Source of the DNA: an uncultured Bacteroidales bacterium
Lineage (GTDB): Bacteria > Bacteroidota > Bacteroidia > Bacteroidales > Muribaculaceae
NCBI GenBank assembly: GCA_902787185.1
Contig: CADAFP010000008.1
Span: 1-64,000 of the forward strand
Direction of reading: 5' to 3'
DNA length: 64,000 bases
The translations under genes and the position numbers were made by a program. Shown here one piece after another: positions 16,707-25,532 of this stretch; position 1 is the stretch's first letter, and every line of letters starts with the position of its first letter. The notes under the pieces are model-generated. The model was not told the origin of the DNA. It did no database searches and was given only the letters and a program-made list of their open reading frames with translations.

Positions 16707-17762
16707 CTAATGACGTTCAAACAGCGCCACCAGCGGGTAATGGTCGCTCTCGCCCGACTTGTCAAGTCGGCAATACAAGGGCTTGAGGTCGCCCCGATAG
16801 AGGATGTGGTCGATCTTCACATACAGGTGATGGGCGTTGAAGGTGTGAATGGGTCCAAAGCCCGTGTCGGCCCAAGCGTCACGCAGGTCATCGCCACAAA
16901 CGGTGCGGTAGCAGAAAGAGCCCGGCGTCTCGTTCATGTCACCCATGACCAGCACATCGCCCGACGTCTCGTCCAGTAATTGGCGCATGACCCTCGCCTG
17001 GCGGACATGGGTACAGAAACCACCCGTGAGCTTCTTCAATACCGACTTGGCACGCTCACGCCGCCCTGACGGCATGTTCATCGAGTCCAAGATGCGGCTG
17101 TCGTTAGTAGAAAGGCGCAGCGAACTCAGATGCATGCTCACCACACGCAATTCACCGCCAGGGGCCTCCACGTCCCAAGCCTTGATGAAGTAGCCCGTTG
17201 TGTCCTGACTGAGTACCGGCGACTCGACCTCGGTGAAGGGATACTTGGAGAGGATACCCACGTCAAAGAAATGTTTCTTGCGGTAAGGGTACTTCTTGTA
17301 GAGTTCATCCAGCATGGGCTTCACCGTCTTGAGTTGCTCGTAGGAATAATAGATCAATCCTTCCTGAATGACCACAATATCGGCATTCTGGTCGAGGATA
17401 TAACGCATGTTGGCACTGGGATGGTCACCGTCAAACCAGTTGAACTGTGTCACATTCATCGTCAGCACCTTGAGTTGCGTTTTGCCCGGTTCGGCATCGG
17501 GGTGTGAGAAATTCAATGGAGAAATCAGCCTTAACGTGGGCCAGGACAGGAAAAACGCACCGAGAAGAATCACTGCGGCACGCCCCTGCTTGAAAACAGC
17601 CAGCAAGAGCATCATCACCAGCGCGGCCAGCGCGATGACAGGCAGTGCGAGAGTCGCCAGCGAGGGCAGCGTCATGATGTCGGGGTCCACCCGTCCCCCA
17701 TAGGCTGCAAAAAGAAGCACAAAAGCCATTATCATGGCCAAAAAACGGAGGATGTATTTCAT
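16707..17762 (-). CDS. Membrane-anchored endonuclease/exonuclease/phosphatase family protein
   Basis: 351 residues. Three hydrophobic segments in the first 100 residues are followed by an EEP-fold catalytic domain: TMNVTQFNWF, DIVVIQEG (metal-binding Glu), VSMHLSS, MGDMNETPG and SDHYPLVA. The active site faces the periplasm or surface by this arrangement. Substrates of such anchored EEP proteins in Bacteroidales are unknown and could be lipids or phosphodiesters. It is the last gene of the minus-strand polysaccharide locus and starts two bases after the acyltransferase gene upstream; it could be an unrelated passenger. Confidence 0.85.
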   Translation of the reverse strand: MKYILRFLAMIMAFVLLFAAYGGRVDPDIMTLPSLATLALPVIALAALVMMLLLAVFKQGRAAVILLGAFFLSWPTLRLISPLNFSHPDAEPGKTQLKVLTMNVTQFNWFDGDHPSANMRYILDQNADIVVIQEGLIYYSYEQLKTVKPMLDELYKKYPYRKKHFFDVGILSKYPFTEVESPVLSQDTTGYFIKAWDVEAPGGELRVVSMHLSSLRLSTNDSRILDSMNMPSGRRERAKSVLKKLTGGFCTHVRQARVMRQLLDETSGDVLVMGDMNETPGSFCYRTVCGDDLRDAWADTGFGPIHTFNAHHLYVKIDHILYRGDLKPLYCRLDKSGESDHYPLVALFERH

Positions 17763-17764
17763 AG

Positions 17765-18805
17765 TCAGTCGGTAGTCATAGAAGAGCGGCGCAAACTCCA
17801 GCCCTCATGGAAAAACGGTTCTTGAGCCGTGAAGCGTGGTGCCCAGGTCTTGAGCAGCCATATCACGGGCCACTCAATCAGCATGGTCAAGCAGAACACC
17901 AGCAACGACAGGCGTGCGCCAGGTGCCATCCCATAGTGAACAAACAAGAAGCGCAAGGGCTCATATATCATCGTGTGAGTGCCCAGGATGATGAGCGAAT
18001 AACGGCCGTAATGACATAAGACAGGGATGTGCGGCAATGGCTTGCAAGCCCAGAACAGGGCCATAATCGCCACAAAAGGCAACAGGTAGAGTTTCCAATA
18101 GACTGGCAAAGCCTGGATGAGCAGATGGATGTTCTCGCTCAACAGATAAATGGGCAAGGCCACCAGCAACAGAGCCACAATTCCCCATCGGTCATATCGA
18201 CAGGGCCGCAATGCCCCCAAACGGTTCACTTCATGCCCCAGGATGAAGTAAGGTATCGCCACAAGTGAGGTATCGAGCATCAAGGGCAAGAGCACATGAT
18301 AAATGCCACACAGATAGCCGATGACCGACAGCAGCAGCGCCACCAGGCAAATGAGCCACAAGGACTTGAGCCACCGCTGCATGGCATAGTAGATGACATT
18401 GCACCAGAACAGGCTCAACAGGAACCAGATGGGCGTGGTCATATCCCAATAGCGCATGAAGAAAGGCTCTACCAGATGAATCGGCGAAATGTCAATGGAT
18501 TCTGCACCCACGGCCCACCGCACCGTCCATTCGGCCAACCTGAGGCCGTAGGCCAATACGATAAAAAAACAAAACGGCACAAGGATGTTATTCACCTTGC
18601 GCCGCGTGAAATCGGCAAAGCCTCCATATCGCTTAAAGAAAATGCCCGATATGAAGTAATACATGGGCAGACGGAATGCCTGCAACGCGTTGTTCAGATT
18701 GGGCAGTATATGGTTAAAAAATTCATGGTCAATGTGATACATCACGATAAGCATGATGCACATACATTTCATGAAGTCAATAAAGGCGATGCGCTGACGG
18801 CTCAT
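17765..18805 (-). CDS. Membrane O-acyltransferase (acyltransferase 3 family)
   Basis: 346-residue polytopic protein with about ten hydrophobic segments. The N-terminus IAFIDFMKCMCIMLIVMYHIDHEF carries the acyltransferase-3 hallmark (FIDxxK then H about 20 residues on). Such enzymes move acetyl or other acyl groups across the membrane onto surface glycans. It is placed 31 bases after a dedicated carrier protein gene and a FkbH gene, so it is a candidate to transfer the carrier-built acyl group. Substrate inferred only from context. Confidence 0.85.
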   Translation of the reverse strand: MSRQRIAFIDFMKCMCIMLIVMYHIDHEFFNHILPNLNNALQAFRLPMYYFISGIFFKRYGGFADFTRRKVNNILVPFCFFIVLAYGLRLAEWTVRWAVGAESIDISPIHLVEPFFMRYWDMTTPIWFLLSLFWCNVIYYAMQRWLKSLWLICLVALLLSVIGYLCGIYHVLLPLMLDTSLVAIPYFILGHEVNRLGALRPCRYDRWGIVALLLVALPIYLLSENIHLLIQALPVYWKLYLLPFVAIMALFWACKPLPHIPVLCHYGRYSLIILGTHTMIYEPLRFLFVHYGMAPGARLSLLVFCLTMLIEWPVIWLLKTWAPRFTAQEPFFHEGWSLRRSSMTTD

Positions 18806-18836
18806 GGGCTGATGGTCATCAAGGACACTCGAGGAT

Positions 18837-19061
18837 TCACATTTTGGACTTGACCATGTCCACCACGCGAGTGAAATCGGTCATCTCGGCAATCTCCTCG
18901 GGTTCCAACTCGATGTCGAAGAATTCTTCCAGCTCCGATGCCAGCATGAGGTGATGCAACGAGTCCCAGCGCTCACAGTTCTTCTGTGACGCATCGGTAT
19001 TCACCTCGTCCATCTCAAAGACCCTGCGCATGATATCTAAAACGTTTTCTTCCAAACTCAT
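18837..19061 (-). CDS. Dedicated acyl carrier protein (FkbH partner)
   Basis: 74 residues; carrier-protein fold with the phosphopantetheine serine at residue 34 in RWDSLHHLML. It is clearly distinct from AcpP. Its start overlaps the end of the FkbH gene by four bases, the arrangement seen where FkbH-like proteins load a glyceryl group from 1,3-bisphosphoglycerate onto a stand-alone carrier. Expected role is to hold that C3 unit for transfer or condensation. Confidence 0.88.
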   Translation of the reverse strand: MSLEENVLDIMRRVFEMDEVNTDASQKNCERWDSLHHLMLASELEEFFDIELEPEEIAEMTDFTRVVDMVKSKM

Positions 19062-20650
19062 AACACTCTAATATTATAGCAATTCTTTATTTCAAAAACA
19101 TCACTGATGGGCATCCTGTAATGCTTAGAGCCATCTTCATCGGTCGCCTCACAGGTCATCCCCAGACGGTCATAGAAGTCCGCCGTTTGACCATTCTTGG
19201 CAGTGGGCAGATAGTCTGCCGTGAGTTCCCTATAGCCATCCAGACGCAGGAGATTGAGCACCGTCTTAACAAAAGCATCCTCGATGCCCTTGCCCAGAAT
19301 GCGGCAACTGAGCAGCAGCGTGTCGATGTTGACACCGTTTTCTCCCGCAGGCTCCAGAAAGACCGTACCCGTGATGCCACTGTCACCAAAGCGGTCACTC
19401 ACCCTCATGCAATAAACGAGCCAACCGTCATCCAGACGCTGCTGCACCTCGGCTTGGGTATAGCGGCGCGTGGTGAGGTTAAACTGGTTGGTCTTCTGCG
19501 TCATCTGAGCGATGCGCTGCATGTTATGCTCATCGGCAGGCAGGACATCTATCTGGATGTCAAGGCTATACAGGTACTCGTCCAGGTCGGCAAAGCGCGA
19601 TTGCTCGGCCCGACGCAAGGCATTGGCTTGATATTGCTCAGCCTTTGACAAGTCCTCACTGGTCACCGTGTAAATGCGGAAATAATCATCCACCAAACGC
19701 TTGAAGAAGGGCATGAGCTGATAGGGTTTATCAGGGAACTCAGGCACCTCGACTTGCGGCAGCAGCTGCTTGACCAACTCGCGCTCTGAAGGGTTATCAT
19801 CAATAAACACCATGCTGTCCAAACCGATGTTCAACTCTTCGGCAAGGGCATTGATATTGGTTGCCTTGTCGTTCCAGTTGATGCGCATGGCGCTGAAGTG
19901 TTCCCGCTTGAGCACCATGAAGGGGTTCTTGTCCCATGCTTCCTGGACATCGGTCTCGTTATTCTTGCTGCACAGGGCCAGAATAACACCTGTGCGCGAC
20001 AACTGCAAGAGGGTCTCCTGCCATTGCGTATAAGCCCTGCCGGGATAATCGCCGCCCAACTTGATGCCATCGATGCCATCCTCGCCGAGCACCCCACCCC
20101 AAAGGGTGTTATCGAGATCCAAAATCAGGCACTTTTTGCGCATGAGGGCATGCTCCTCCTCTACCCTTCTCCACCATAGGCTAAAGTCATTTTTGAGTTT
20201 GGGATTGAGCAGCGTCTGTGACATGAGATAGTACTTCCAGTCAATGAGCGTGGCACTGTCATAGCGGCAAACAAATTCATCAAAATCCACCCACTTGACA
20301 TGGTCGTGCTGAGCGGCAAGGTTCACGGCATGGCGGTTGAAATCGACAATCGCGTCTTCCACCTCATGTTCGCAGCCCGTCAGCCTCATGGGGAACAGAT
20401 TGACAAGTGAGAAAATGACGAAAGGCTTTGATGCACTTGCCGCACCCATCACCAGGTCCAACTGGTCCCTATAGGAGTTGATTTCCTGTGCCAGCCGAGT
20501 GGCATCGGCAACGGGCGGCACCTGATAAAACCAGATATAGCGATCCACCTCATCGGGCACCTGACTGATATCACCATAACCCGAATAGGTCATGCCGTCA
20601 TAGCCCAAGAAGGGTTCAACCGTTTGATTGCGAAAGACAAAAGTCGTCAT
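19058..20650 (-). CDS. FkbH-like HAD-family glyceryl-carrier synthase
   Basis: 530 residues. A central HAD domain of subclass IIIC carries DLDNTLWGG at 178-186, with LCSKNNE and FIDDNPSERE as the following motifs; the N-terminal 160 residues resemble the extended FkbH N-terminus and the C-terminal part (about 340-530) is a GNAT-like domain (TRRYTQAEVQ, FGDSGITGTV). Characterised relatives dephosphorylate 1,3-bisphosphoglycerate while transferring the glyceryl group to an acyl carrier protein. The ATG at 20650 is preferred over 20683 because it sits four bases past the upstream stop. The adjacent carrier protein supports the role. Confidence 0.88.
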   Translation of the reverse strand: MTTFVFRNQTVEPFLGYDGMTYSGYGDISQVPDEVDRYIWFYQVPPVADATRLAQEINSYRDQLDLVMGAASASKPFVIFSLVNLFPMRLTGCEHEVEDAIVDFNRHAVNLAAQHDHVKWVDFDEFVCRYDSATLIDWKYYLMSQTLLNPKLKNDFSLWWRRVEEEHALMRKKCLILDLDNTLWGGVLGEDGIDGIKLGGDYPGRAYTQWQETLLQLSRTGVILALCSKNNETDVQEAWDKNPFMVLKREHFSAMRINWNDKATNINALAEELNIGLDSMVFIDDNPSERELVKQLLPQVEVPEFPDKPYQLMPFFKRLVDDYFRIYTVTSEDLSKAEQYQANALRRAEQSRFADLDEYLYSLDIQIDVLPADEHNMQRIAQMTQKTNQFNLTTRRYTQAEVQQRLDDGWLVYCMRVSDRFGDSGITGTVFLEPAGENGVNIDTLLLSCRILGKGIEDAFVKTVLNLLRLDGYRELTADYLPTAKNGQTADFYDRLGMTCEATDEDGSKHYRMPISDVFEIKNCYNIRVL

Positions 20651-20654
20651 GTCG

Positions 20655-21665
20655 TTATTTCTTGATCTTGCGATAGATTCCACTTAATGTTTTCCAAAGA
20701 CCCGGATGCATCATCAGGCGATGAATCACCATCCACTTCTTGCCAAAATAGTTGGCCTCGGGCCCGATGCACGGGAAGGGGTACAATCCCGCCTGACGGA
20801 TGCGTTGCAGCACCTCATCGACACAGGCGCTCGTCAACGCCTTGGTCATCGAGAAATAGAGATACACATTCCTCAATCCAGCCACACTGGCGGGAGCCGT
20901 GTCGCCTGACTGCGATTCGTACCGATTGATGGTCCCGTTGATTGACGCAGCGGCATCCACCTGGCTGAAAATGCGCCGTTTCACGTGGTCGGCATCAGGG
21001 TTATGCATCGCGCTGTCGCCACGGTTCACATAGCAATAACCCAGGATATCCTGATGAGCCACCCGCGCAGCCGCAAGCATGAACTGGGCAATAAAAGCGC
21101 CGTCCTCACAGGCGATGAGCGACGTGTCAAAGCGCAGTGCAAGGCGCTCTATCAACTCACGGCGCACCATATAGCGCCAAACGTAGGGACTCATCACATG
21201 CTGCTGCAAATAACCGACTCCCGTCGCCACTGGCGAGGTGGCATACTTGTCACGGCTGACGCCGCCACCGTCGGTACCATCGGGCATCACACGGCTGAAG
21301 TTGTACACCAGCACATCGAGGTCATCGGCCACCACGCGGTCGAGCAGAATGGCCGCGGCACCGTCTCCCAGATAGTCGTCACTGTCCACAAAGGCGACAT
21401 ACTGCCCTCGCGCATTGTCCAATGCCAAATTGCGGGCAGCACTCACACCGGTATTCTGCTGGACGAGAAGCCGCACCTGGGGGTAATCCCGTGCAAAGCG
21501 CTCGACAACAGCGCTGCTGCCGTCGGTAGAGCCGTCATCAACGACCAGCACCTCACAGTCATCGGCTGCAACAGGCTGGTCAATAATAGACTGCAAACAC
21601 CTCGGCAATAATGCCGCGGTGTTGTAAACAGGGACGATATATGTCAGTAATGGTTCACCCATCAC
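20655..21665 (-). CDS. Glycosyltransferase family 2
   Basis: 336 residues, cytoplasmic GT-A fold. Nucleotide-sugar-binding motifs LTYIVPVYN (8-16), VVDDGSTDGS and the metal motif FVDSDDYLG are visible, and the C-terminal region ends in a basic, amphipathic stretch typical of membrane-associated members. The start overlaps the VOC gene stop by four bases. Acceptor and donor are unknown. Two adjacent Met codons leave the first residue uncertain. Confidence 0.88.
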   Translation of the reverse strand: MMGEPLLTYIVPVYNTAALLPRCLQSIIDQPVAADDCEVLVVDDGSTDGSSAVVERFARDYPQVRLLVQQNTGVSAARNLALDNARGQYVAFVDSDDYLGDGAAAILLDRVVADDLDVLVYNFSRVMPDGTDGGGVSRDKYATSPVATGVGYLQQHVMSPYVWRYMVRRELIERLALRFDTSLIACEDGAFIAQFMLAAARVAHQDILGYCYVNRGDSAMHNPDADHVKRRIFSQVDAAASINGTINRYESQSGDTAPASVAGLRNVYLYFSMTKALTSACVDEVLQRIRQAGLYPFPCIGPEANYFGKKWMVIHRLMMHPGLWKTLSGIYRKIKK

Positions 21666-22063
21666 TCCTCGACGAGTTCAATCAGACCCGTATGTTTTTG
21701 GAACAGGAATGCCACCCGTTTGTCTCCCATCGCGCATGCGGGAACAGGTCCGCTGACCAGCAAAAACCGCTGTTGCCGCAAGCCGCCGATTGCGGCATCG
21801 ATGTCCTTGACCTGATAACATAAGTGATAAGGCGCCACCCCAACGTTATCCAGGGTGCGCTGTACCGGGCTTTGCTCATCAAGCGGGGCCAGCAGCTCGA
21901 CGCGTGGGGCACCCTCCTTGTCGAGGAAGCACACCTTGACGTGCTGCAAGGGGTCTTCCACCACATCGGCAGGCGTATAGCCCATATTGATATAGAACTC
22001 CTTGGTCTTGTGGATATCACGACAAGCGATACCAATATGGTGAAAGAGCAATCCGGAACTCAT
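21662..22063 (-). CDS. VOC (glyoxalase/epimerase-fold) protein
   Basis: 133 residues from the ATG at 22063, which follows the ketosynthase stop by a few bases with GAGAGTG as a ribosome-binding site; a longer frame to 22129 would overlap that gene. The fold follows methylmalonyl-CoA epimerase: FHHIGIACRD with metal His at 8-9, Glu56, His80 in PYHLCYQV and Glu129 near IELVE. In this setting between a FabH-like ketosynthase and FkbH it may epimerise or isomerise a carrier- or CoA-bound acyl intermediate; that is inference. Confidence 0.8.
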   Translation of the reverse strand: MSSGLLFHHIGIACRDIHKTKEFYINMGYTPADVVEDPLQHVKVCFLDKEGAPRVELLAPLDEQSPVQRTLDNVGVAPYHLCYQVKDIDAAIGGLRQQRFLLVSGPVPACAMGDKRVAFLFQKHTGLIELVEE

Positions 22064-22068
22064 CACTC

Positions 22069-23118
22069 TCAATATTCGATGACAGGAGAAACTCGGCAGT
22101 CGAGGGTGTGCAACAGTGCTGAGCCCCAACTCAAGCCAGCGCCAAAAGCACTGAGCACCACGGTGTGAGAACCCTCTAATTTGCCATTAAGTTCACTGGA
22201 AATGGTGAGAGGCACCGAGGCGCTGCTCGTGTTGCCATACTTGTTAATGCAGAAAGGCACGCGTTCGGGCGCGATTTTCAATTTCTTTACAAAGAAGTCC
22301 ATCATGAAACGATTGGCCTGATGGAAGACGAGATAGTCCACATCGTCGATGGTCTCACCCGTCTCGGCAAGCAACTGTTTCACGCTACGGGGCACCTTGC
22401 TGATGGCAAAATTGAAGACATCCATGCCATCCATGAACACTTCGAGGTCGGTGCGCACATTTCCGTCCTCACGCTCCCGCTCAACGCAGGAATCGGGCGT
22501 GATGGGATTGCGCATTCCAGCATGAATCTTGAGTTTATCCTCACCGCTGCCGTCGGTATAGAGCAGGAATGTCGATGGACCAAAATCGCCCTTCTCGACC
22601 AGCGTCGCCGTTCCCGCGTCGCCATATAGGGGCCAGTCCACCTTATCGCGGCGGTTGACAATCTTGGAGAATGTCTCGCCATCGAGGAGCAGCACGCGGT
22701 TCACCCCAGGAATTGAGGCATAGGCAAACGCGGTGCTCAAGGCATACAGATAGCCTGAGCAGCCCAGCGTGATGTCCATGCACATGGTCTCTTTGGGAAG
22801 TCCCAACCGCTGCTGCAACAGGCAGGATGTGGCAGGGATGCGGTAATCGGCGGTCTGGCTCATAAACAGCAGCACGTCGATGCTCTTTGGGTCAATATCA
22901 TTATCAGCCATGAGCTGTTGTGCGGCCTTGAAGCACAAATCGCTGGCCATGACATCGGGGGCAGCGATGCGGCGCTGCTCGATACCGATGTTGTCAATCA
23001 CCTTATCTATTTCTTCTTCAGGAATGAGATAACCCAGATCCTTGTTATATACAACCTCTTGAGGCACACAAGCACTCAAGGCCTTAATTCCCACTCCTTG
23101 AAATGTTATCTTGGCCAT
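22069..23118 (-). CDS. FabH-like ketoacyl synthase III, first copy
   Basis: 349 residues, thiolase fold. Catalytic Cys120 in DITLGCSGYLYALS, His266 in VFHQANRF and Asn296 in KYGNTSSASVP give an intact KAS III triad. It differs from housekeeping FabH in context and in the upstream half, and belongs with the carrier protein 130 bases upstream. Such enzymes either start a condensation with malonyl-carrier or act as acyl esterases/transferases in tailoring clusters. A second paralogue lies at 26654-27715. Two possible roles remain open: C-C bond formation or acyl transfer. Confidence 0.88.
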   Translation of the reverse strand: MAKITFQGVGIKALSACVPQEVVYNKDLGYLIPEEEIDKVIDNIGIEQRRIAAPDVMASDLCFKAAQQLMADNDIDPKSIDVLLFMSQTADYRIPATSCLLQQRLGLPKETMCMDITLGCSGYLYALSTAFAYASIPGVNRVLLLDGETFSKIVNRRDKVDWPLYGDAGTATLVEKGDFGPSTFLLYTDGSGEDKLKIHAGMRNPITPDSCVEREREDGNVRTDLEVFMDGMDVFNFAISKVPRSVKQLLAETGETIDDVDYLVFHQANRFMMDFFVKKLKIAPERVPFCINKYGNTSSASVPLTISSELNGKLEGSHTVVLSAFGAGLSWGSALLHTLDCRVSPVIEY

Positions 23119-23249
23119 AACAAATGCTAAGAGAAACCTAAAAAACAGGATTTAAGTTTCAACTGATTTTTTGAAGTAAAAAAACAAGAAACAGTCACCC
23201 TGATAAACTAAAAGCTCATGCGGGGACCTGCTTGGAGAAACGACGATTA

Positions 23250-23492
23250 TTATTCCTCTTCTTCAATTCTCGCGGTGACAATGTTGTAAAGGTCCTCGAC
23301 AGTCTTGCTGCCGCGGATGTCATCGCCGCGAAACTCCACGTCATATTCCTCGTCAACCATCGCTATCACCGACAGGGCGAGTAACGATGACCATTCGTCC
23401 AGTTCCTTGAAAGAGGTGCTGGCATTTATAGTGTCGGGGGATGTCTCATCAAACAGTCCCGCAAAATTCTCTATGAATTGGTCTAAATTCAT
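23250..23492 (-). CDS. Dedicated acyl carrier protein
   Basis: 80 residues with the prosthetic-group serine at residue 36 in DEWSSLLAL. It is closely similar to the carrier at 29422-29655 (FIENFA, FKELDEWSSL, IAMVDEEYDV), so the two are paralogues. A -7 box lies 47 bases upstream, making it the first gene of a sub-operon with KAS III, VOC, glycosyltransferase, FkbH, carrier and acyltransferase genes. Expected partner is the ketosynthase next to it. Confidence 0.88.
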   Translation of the reverse strand: MNLDQFIENFAGLFDETSPDTINASTSFKELDEWSSLLALSVIAMVDEEYDVEFRGDDIRGSKTVEDLYNIVTARIEEEE

Positions 23493-23538
23493 TATCTTCC
23501 TTTATAACGCAAAAAGGGCGCTATTATTACACGAGGCG

Positions 23539-23546
23539 CAAAATTA
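23539..23546 (-). promoter_or_regulatory. Internal promoter before the ACP/KAS III sub-operon
   Basis: The minus strand reads TAATTTTG, an exact -7 match, 47 bases before the carrier protein start. A clear -33 TTTG is not seen. Together with the 165-base gap upstream it suggests independent expression of the downstream genes. Confidence 0.55.
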
Positions 23547-23609
23547 ATTATTTTTTTTTAATTCGTGCCATTTTGTTAAATTTCACATGCAGATTTCATG
23601 CTTTTTTAT

Positions 23610-23640
23610 CCAAAAAAAGTGGTTAAAATCCACATGTGGA
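23610..23640 (-). terminator. Weak terminator-like hairpin after NeuD gene
   Basis: On the minus strand GTGG-ATTTTAA-CCAC is followed by seven T, and a perfect TCCACATGTGGA palindrome overlaps its start. The stem is only four to five bp, so termination may be partial. Confidence 0.35.
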
Positions 23641-23657
23641 CGCCATTTCTACTGGTT

Positions 23658-24299
23658 TTAATAGTCAAATCGGAGAGCAGGCACACCCAGATAGGTGCTG
23701 TTATCTTTGGGTAGCGTCATGAGTACGCTATTGGCGCCGAGGGTAACCCCGTTGCCTATGGTCATGCCCTGCAGGACCACGCTGGCGACGCCGAGCAGGT
23801 TGTTGTCACCAATCGTGATGCCACCTGACAAGTGTGCCCCAGGCATGAGACCATTAAAGTCTCCGATGATGTTATCGTGACCAATTACGACATGGTCATT
23901 GATGAGATTGAAGCTACCCAATGTCACATCACAAGATATCATGCAGTGGTTCTGGATGATATTCCCCTCACCGATGGTAAATGTCTTGGGGTCAACAAGG
24001 AACAAAGACGGATCAATGAGGTTGGGGAAAGTGATATTAGGATTGGTGATGCTCTCGCGGATGCGGCGCACAGCCTTGTTCTCGTTGATGGCGATAGCCA
24101 CAGCCAGGGGCTCGTCCACGCTCAAGAGCGTGTCCATGTCACCCAGGACAGTGCCGTAACGCGAGATGTGGGAGTCGGTACTCTTGCTGTCGTCAAAGAA
24201 CCCGATCAGTTCCCAGTCCCCGCCATTGCGGTTGATGCGCTCGATGAGGCATGCCACCTCCTTGCCAAAGCCACCCGCACCATATATTGCGATTTTCAT
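23658..24299 (-). CDS. NeuD-family sugar O/N-acyltransferase
   Basis: 213 residues. An N-terminal Rossmann-type domain (IAIYGAGGFGKEVA, 3-16) is followed by a left-handed beta-helix of hexapeptide repeats (about 110-200, e.g. IIGDFNGLMPGAHLSGG and IGDNNLLGVASVV). Family members acetylate amino sugars of nucleotide-activated precursors, as PglD does. It is very similar to the second half of the double protein at 30526-31779. Immediately downstream of a DegT aminotransferase gene, which would provide the amino group to be acylated. Confidence 0.88.
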   Translation of the reverse strand: MKIAIYGAGGFGKEVACLIERINRNGGDWELIGFFDDSKSTDSHISRYGTVLGDMDTLLSVDEPLAVAIAINENKAVRRIRESITNPNITFPNLIDPSLFLVDPKTFTIGEGNIIQNHCMISCDVTLGSFNLINDHVVIGHDNIIGDFNGLMPGAHLSGGITIGDNNLLGVASVVLQGMTIGNGVTLGANSVLMTLPKDNSTYLGVPALRFDY

Positions 24300-24343
24300 A
24301 ATATTGCTGTTTATCGTTACTACATTCTACCTTGCGGTCCAAC

Positions 24344-25486
24344 TCATTTCTTGCAGCAAGAGATGATTTCACGAGCCACACGCTCCACGTCATCGTCGCT
24401 CACCCAAGGGCCGCTGGGCAGGCACAGACCCATACCAAACAGTTCCTCGCTCACGCCGTTGACATAGGCAGGCGCTCCCGAGAACACGGGTTGGGTGTGC
24501 ATGGGCTTCCACAAGGGGCGGGACTCGATGTTGCAGCTCTCAAGATGAAGGCGCACCGTCTCGTAGTCCACTCCGGTCTTGGCAGGGTCTATCAGGATGG
24601 TATTGAGCCAGTAGTTGCTGTCGGAGCGCTCGTCGGCATTGGTGTGAACGGTAATGCCGTCCACGTCGGCAAACAACTCCACATAGCGGTCACACAGGTG
24701 CTTGTGGTGAGCAAGATGCTCATCGAGCACGGTCATTTGGCCACGGCCAATGCCTGCACAAATGTTGCTCATGCGGTAGTTGTAGCCGATTTCCTTGTGC
24801 AGGTAATATGGCATGGGCTCACGGGATTGCGTGGCGTAGAACATGACCTTCTTCTTGGCCTCCTCATCAGGGCAGATGAGCGCGCCGCCACCGCTGGTGG
24901 TAATCATCTTATTGCCGTTGAAGCTCATGATGCCGTAATCGCCAAAGGTGCCGCACAACTGGCCGCGGTAACGTGAACCGAAGGCCTCGGCAGAATCCTC
25001 GACCACAGGAATCTCATAACGACGAGCCACTTCCATGATGTCATCAATCTTGGCTGGCATTCCATAGAGATAGACGGGGATAATTGCCTTGGGCTTGCGG
25101 CCGGTCTTGGCGATGCGGTCCTTGATGGCATCCTCGAGCAGGTTGGGGTCGATATTCCAAGTGTCGCGCTCGCTATCGACAAACACGGGGACACCTCCCT
25201 GATAGGTAACAGGATTGGCACTGGCCGAGAATGTCATCGACTGGCAGATGACCTCGTCGTCGCGACCGACGCCCAACTTGACCAATGCGAGGTGGATGGC
25301 TGCCGTTCCTGAACTGAGCACGACGACCTTTTTGCCCTCGCCGCAGAGGCGTTCCAAGTCCTCTTCAAAGGCATTGACGTTAGGTCCCAGAGGCACAACC
25401 CAGTTGGTGTCAAAGGCCTCTTGGATATACTTCATTTCTTGTCCGCTCATGTGAGCGAGGCAAAGCAGAACTCTCTTGTTTTCCAT
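24344..25486 (-). CDS. DegT/DnrJ/EryC1/StrS sugar aminotransferase
   Basis: 380 residues, PLP-dependent transaminase installing an amino group on a keto-nucleotide sugar. SSGTAAIHLAL (58-68), VVEDSAEAFGSRY and the PLP lysine Lys193 in SFNGNKMITTSGGG match the PglE/GDP-perosamine-synthase group. Full length. It pairs with the NeuD gene 44 bases downstream, the classic aminotransferase-acyltransferase order for making an N-acylated amino sugar. Precursor sugar unknown. Confidence 0.93.
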   Translation of the reverse strand: MENKRVLLCLAHMSGQEMKYIQEAFDTNWVVPLGPNVNAFEEDLERLCGEGKKVVVLSSGTAAIHLALVKLGVGRDDEVICQSMTFSASANPVTYQGGVPVFVDSERDTWNIDPNLLEDAIKDRIAKTGRKPKAIIPVYLYGMPAKIDDIMEVARRYEIPVVEDSAEAFGSRYRGQLCGTFGDYGIMSFNGNKMITTSGGGALICPDEEAKKKVMFYATQSREPMPYYLHKEIGYNYRMSNICAGIGRGQMTVLDEHLAHHKHLCDRYVELFADVDGITVHTNADERSDSNYWLNTILIDPAKTGVDYETVRLHLESCNIESRPLWKPMHTQPVFSGAPAYVNGVSEELFGMGLCLPSGPWVSDDDVERVAREIISCCKK

Positions 25487-25532
25487 ATTATATCGTTTTT
25501 GTTAGTTTCAAAATTAATTCATGCGGTGCATG